From Martelella alba (GTDB lineage: Bacteria; Pseudomonadota; Gammaproteobacteria; Enterobacterales; Enterobacteriaceae): a stretch of DNA of 64,000 nucleotides. Positions 62,197-64,000 of this stretch are shown here, in pieces; positions within the stretch are counted from its first letter, which is position 1, and every line of letters starts with the position of its first letter. The notes beneath the pieces are model-generated. The model saw nothing but the letters and a program-made list of their open reading frames with translations. It did not search any database and was not told the origin of the DNA. The stretch is taken from NCBI RefSeq assembly GCF_005217455.1, contig NZ_SZPQ01000001.1, positions 372,001 to 436,000 on the forward strand. Reading direction: 5' to 3'. A program made the translations under genes and the position numbers.

Positions 62197-63591
62197 TCAT
62201 AGTTTCGAATACTTAGAGGAGACTGAGGCGTTTCCAGTTTTTTTATCAGGAATGACCATCTTGGCCATGAGACCGGATGTAAAATGTGGTGAATCGAGTA
62301 ACGTGATAACCCCGCCCATTTTTGCGATACAGGCTTGAACGATAGAAAGCCCCAGTCCGGAGCCTGTTTCTGCTGCGCCTTCAATACGGTAAAAGGCATC
62401 AAAAACACGCGTTCTCATCGCTTTATCAATCCCTGGCCCGTTATCTTCAACGGCAATGATGGAATGCGCGCCGGTCTTATGTACGTGTAAGTCTATTTGT
62501 CCCCCTTCCGGTATATAACGAACTGCATTTTCAGTGAGATTCTTCAGTGCCGTATAGAGTGCGTTCTTTTCAGTAAATACACTGACATTCGATTGGGATG
62601 TTGAAGATATGCCGATGTCAATTTTTTTTTCCAGTGCAAGGGGGAGTAGTGTTTCCAACACCTGTCGGAAAATATCATCTATTGAAATCCATTCATATAG
62701 AAGACCATCGTTGGTTTGTTGCTGACGAGCTAATGCTAATAACTGCTCTAATAAATTTTTTGTCCGCTTTAGTCCCAGACGCAAAGCGATGAGTCTCTCA
62801 CTGGCTTCTGTCGACATAGGCGAACCAGAAAGACGTTCTGCCTGGAGGATTAATGCGGTGATAGGGGTCCGTAGTTCATGTGCTGCATCAGCAATAAAAC
62901 GTTTTTGCGCTTGCATTGCATAATCCACTTTACCTAACAACCTATTGATACCGGAGATAAAGGGTAAAATTTCATTAGGAATTTGTTTTTTTGTTAGAGG
63001 CGTTAGATCGATTTCATCTCGTTGCCGAACTTCATTTGCCAGTGTTGTTACTGGTTTTAATGAGTGGCGGATAAGTAAAACGGCAACAAGAACGAGGACG
63101 GGTAGTGTGATGGAAAACGGAATCAATGTCCTCAAAGCACTTTTAAAGGCAATATCATCGCGGACATCGGTTTGCTGACCAATGGCTATCATCCTTTTTG
63201 ATGATGGTTTTGTCACCAAAACCCGATAAGTTTCACTGTGGGTATCTATATTATGAAAGCCAGTGGTGACGGCAGGAGAAAGATGAAAGTGTGTTGTATT
63301 CCCATTCCATTCAGAACCCGACAAGGATAAGTCATCAACAAAAATTCGCGCGTCTTTATCATCTTCAACCCCTAACGACCACTTTTCCTGCGGGCGTCTG
63401 GCCGCCGGGGCGTTTTGTATCACGATGGCCATTTGTTGCAACATCCTGTCCTGCAGCTCATGCGCCTCATCGAGGGCGGAAGCAAAAGTCAGTCCTCCAG
63501 AAATCAGCGCGATGATAATGATTGCCAGGCTTAGTGCAAGCGTTAACTGGCCCTGGATGGAATTCTTTATCCGTTTTTTGAAACTAGCCAC
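62197..63591 (-). CDS. OmpR-family sensor histidine kinase (QseC/PmrB-like)
   Basis: The 464-residue kinase has TM1 (about 15-38), a periplasmic sensor of about 115 residues, TM2 (about 155-175), HAMP, HisKA with His238 in FIADAAHELRTPITAL, and HATPase with N box LTENAVRY, DNGPGI and GSGLGL. The start is a GTG at 63591 that overlaps the response regulator gene by 25 bases, so the pair is translationally coupled. The sensor domain does not let me name the ligand. The nearby PAP2 and DedA genes suggest an envelope stimulus (inference). Confidence 0.9.
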   Translation of the reverse strand: MASFKKRIKNSIQGQLTLALSLAIIIIALISGGLTFASALDEAHELQDRMLQQMAIVIQNAPAARRPQEKWSLGVEDDKDARIFVDDLSLSGSEWNGNTTHFHLSPAVTTGFHNIDTHSETYRVLVTKPSSKRMIAIGQQTDVRDDIAFKSALRTLIPFSITLPVLVLVAVLLIRHSLKPVTTLANEVRQRDEIDLTPLTKKQIPNEILPFISGINRLLGKVDYAMQAQKRFIADAAHELRTPITALILQAERLSGSPMSTEASERLIALRLGLKRTKNLLEQLLALARQQQTNDGLLYEWISIDDIFRQVLETLLPLALEKKIDIGISSTSQSNVSVFTEKNALYTALKNLTENAVRYIPEGGQIDLHVHKTGAHSIIAVEDNGPGIDKAMRTRVFDAFYRIEGAAETGSGLGLSIVQACIAKMGGVITLLDSPHFTSGLMAKMVIPDKKTGNASVSSKYSKL

Positions 63592-64000
63592 CCGGCACCC
63601 CTGACATTTTTGATGGCATCCCGTCCCAGTTTTTTACGCAATGCATGAATGAAAAACTCAATTGCATTGCTTTCTACTTCTTCGCCCCAGCCGTATATTT
63701 TATCTTCCAGATTACTGCGCGAGAGTATCCTGCCGGGGTGTAGCATTAACGCTTGCAGCAATGCGAATTCGCGGTTCGATAACTGGAAATGATGTTGTGA
63801 AGCATGAACGGTGACCACATGTGTTGCGGGGTCCAGCGTGAATTCGCCATTACTTAGCATCGGGTTGGCTGAGCCGGTATTGCGTCTTACTACAGCGCGA
63901 ATCCTGGCCAGAAGCTCACTTAATTCGAAAGGCTTAAGAATATAATCGTCCGCGCCACTGTCCAGACCACGCAGGCGGTCTTCAAGCGCATCCCTCGCTG
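63567..64000 (-). CDS. OmpR-family response regulator, C-terminal part
   Basis: The gene enters from the right edge. The visible 143 codons cover the end of the receiver (LRGLDSGADDYILKPFELSELLARIRAVVRR, with the conserved Lys of the KPF motif) and the whole winged-helix DNA-binding domain (LSNREFALLQALMLHPGRILSRSNLEDKIYG, ESNAIEFFIHALRKKLG, and VRGAGWLV). The phosphorylated Asp is outside the window. It is the cognate partner of the overlapping kinase. Confidence 0.93.
   Translation of the reverse strand, partial: ARDALEDRLRGLDSGADDYILKPFELSELLARIRAVVRRNTGSANPMLSNGEFTLDPATHVVTVHASQHHFQLSNREFALLQALMLHPGRILSRSNLEDKIYGWGEEVESNAIEFFIHALRKKLGRDAIKNVRGAGWLVSKNG

Noticed and set aside
50296-64000. 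SPI-1-like type III secretion island next to mutS
   Set aside because: In Salmonella SPI-1 adjoins mutS, but no secretion, needle or effector genes were found here.

Overview
The window is chromosomal DNA of a gamma-proteobacterium of the order Enterobacterales. Almost every protein to about 50.3 kb aligns from memory end to end with an Escherichia coli protein. The high-GC coding style, cysG lying next to cysDNC, rpoS and mutS lying tail to tail, and the intergenic hairpin repeats point to the Pectobacteriaceae/Yersiniaceae/Sodalis side of the order rather than to Escherichia itself. The species assignment is inference.

Layout. 0-4.8 kb: mtnN (partial), dgt, degP and cdaR, an order found near minute 4 of E. 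coli. 4.8-15.9 kb: a complete glucarate/galactarate catabolic block (gudX-gudP facing gudD, garD facing garP-garL-garR-garK) directly beside its regulator cdaR. In E. coli these genes lie at three separate loci. 16-26.5 kb: barA, rlmD, relA, mazG, pyrG, eno. 27.3-42.9 kb: queE, queD, the sulfate assimilation genes cysJIH and cysG-cysDNC, an Iap-like peptidase, then ygbE-ftsB-ispD-ispF-truD. 43-50.3 kb: surE-pcm, nlpD-rpoS and mutS. The cysH-iap interval, which holds CRISPR-Cas in E. coli K-12, has no array here. It carries a small secreted protein, a possible 22-residue membrane peptide and repeats.

From the first codons of mutS onward the DNA changes character. A 628-bp segment (mutS 5' end, promoter region and the first 122 integrase codons) occurs twice as direct repeats, 2033 bp apart. 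The first integrase copy is cut off and joined to the tail of a vsr-type endonuclease. The second is longer but appears internally damaged. Between them lie a Fic-domain gene and a convergent 56-codon gene. After the second integrase come a TacA-type antitoxin, a truncated GNAT toxin fused against a truncated thioredoxin, an internally deleted MFS exporter, a TetR regulator, an OsmC/Ohr protein, a Tat-exported DJ-1/PfpI protein, an SDR protein lacking the catalytic tyrosine, an orphan PTS IIB, and an envelope group (DedA, PAP2 phosphatase, a small membrane ORF, a histidine kinase and the end of its response regulator). By eye the 56-64 kb part is clearly richer in A+T.

How the genes work together. 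CdaR senses sugar diacids. GudP/GarP import them, GudD (with GudX) and GarD dehydrate them, GarL cleaves the product, GarR reduces tartronate semialdehyde, and GarK phosphorylates glycerate into glycolysis, where eno also acts. CysDNC, CysH and CysJI (whose siroheme needs CysG) form the assimilatory sulfate reduction route. BarA, RelA and RpoS are stress and stationary-phase regulators. In the accessory region a matching palindrome in front of both the MFS remnant and the osmC gene suggests that one TetR protein controls an oxidant-response regulon.
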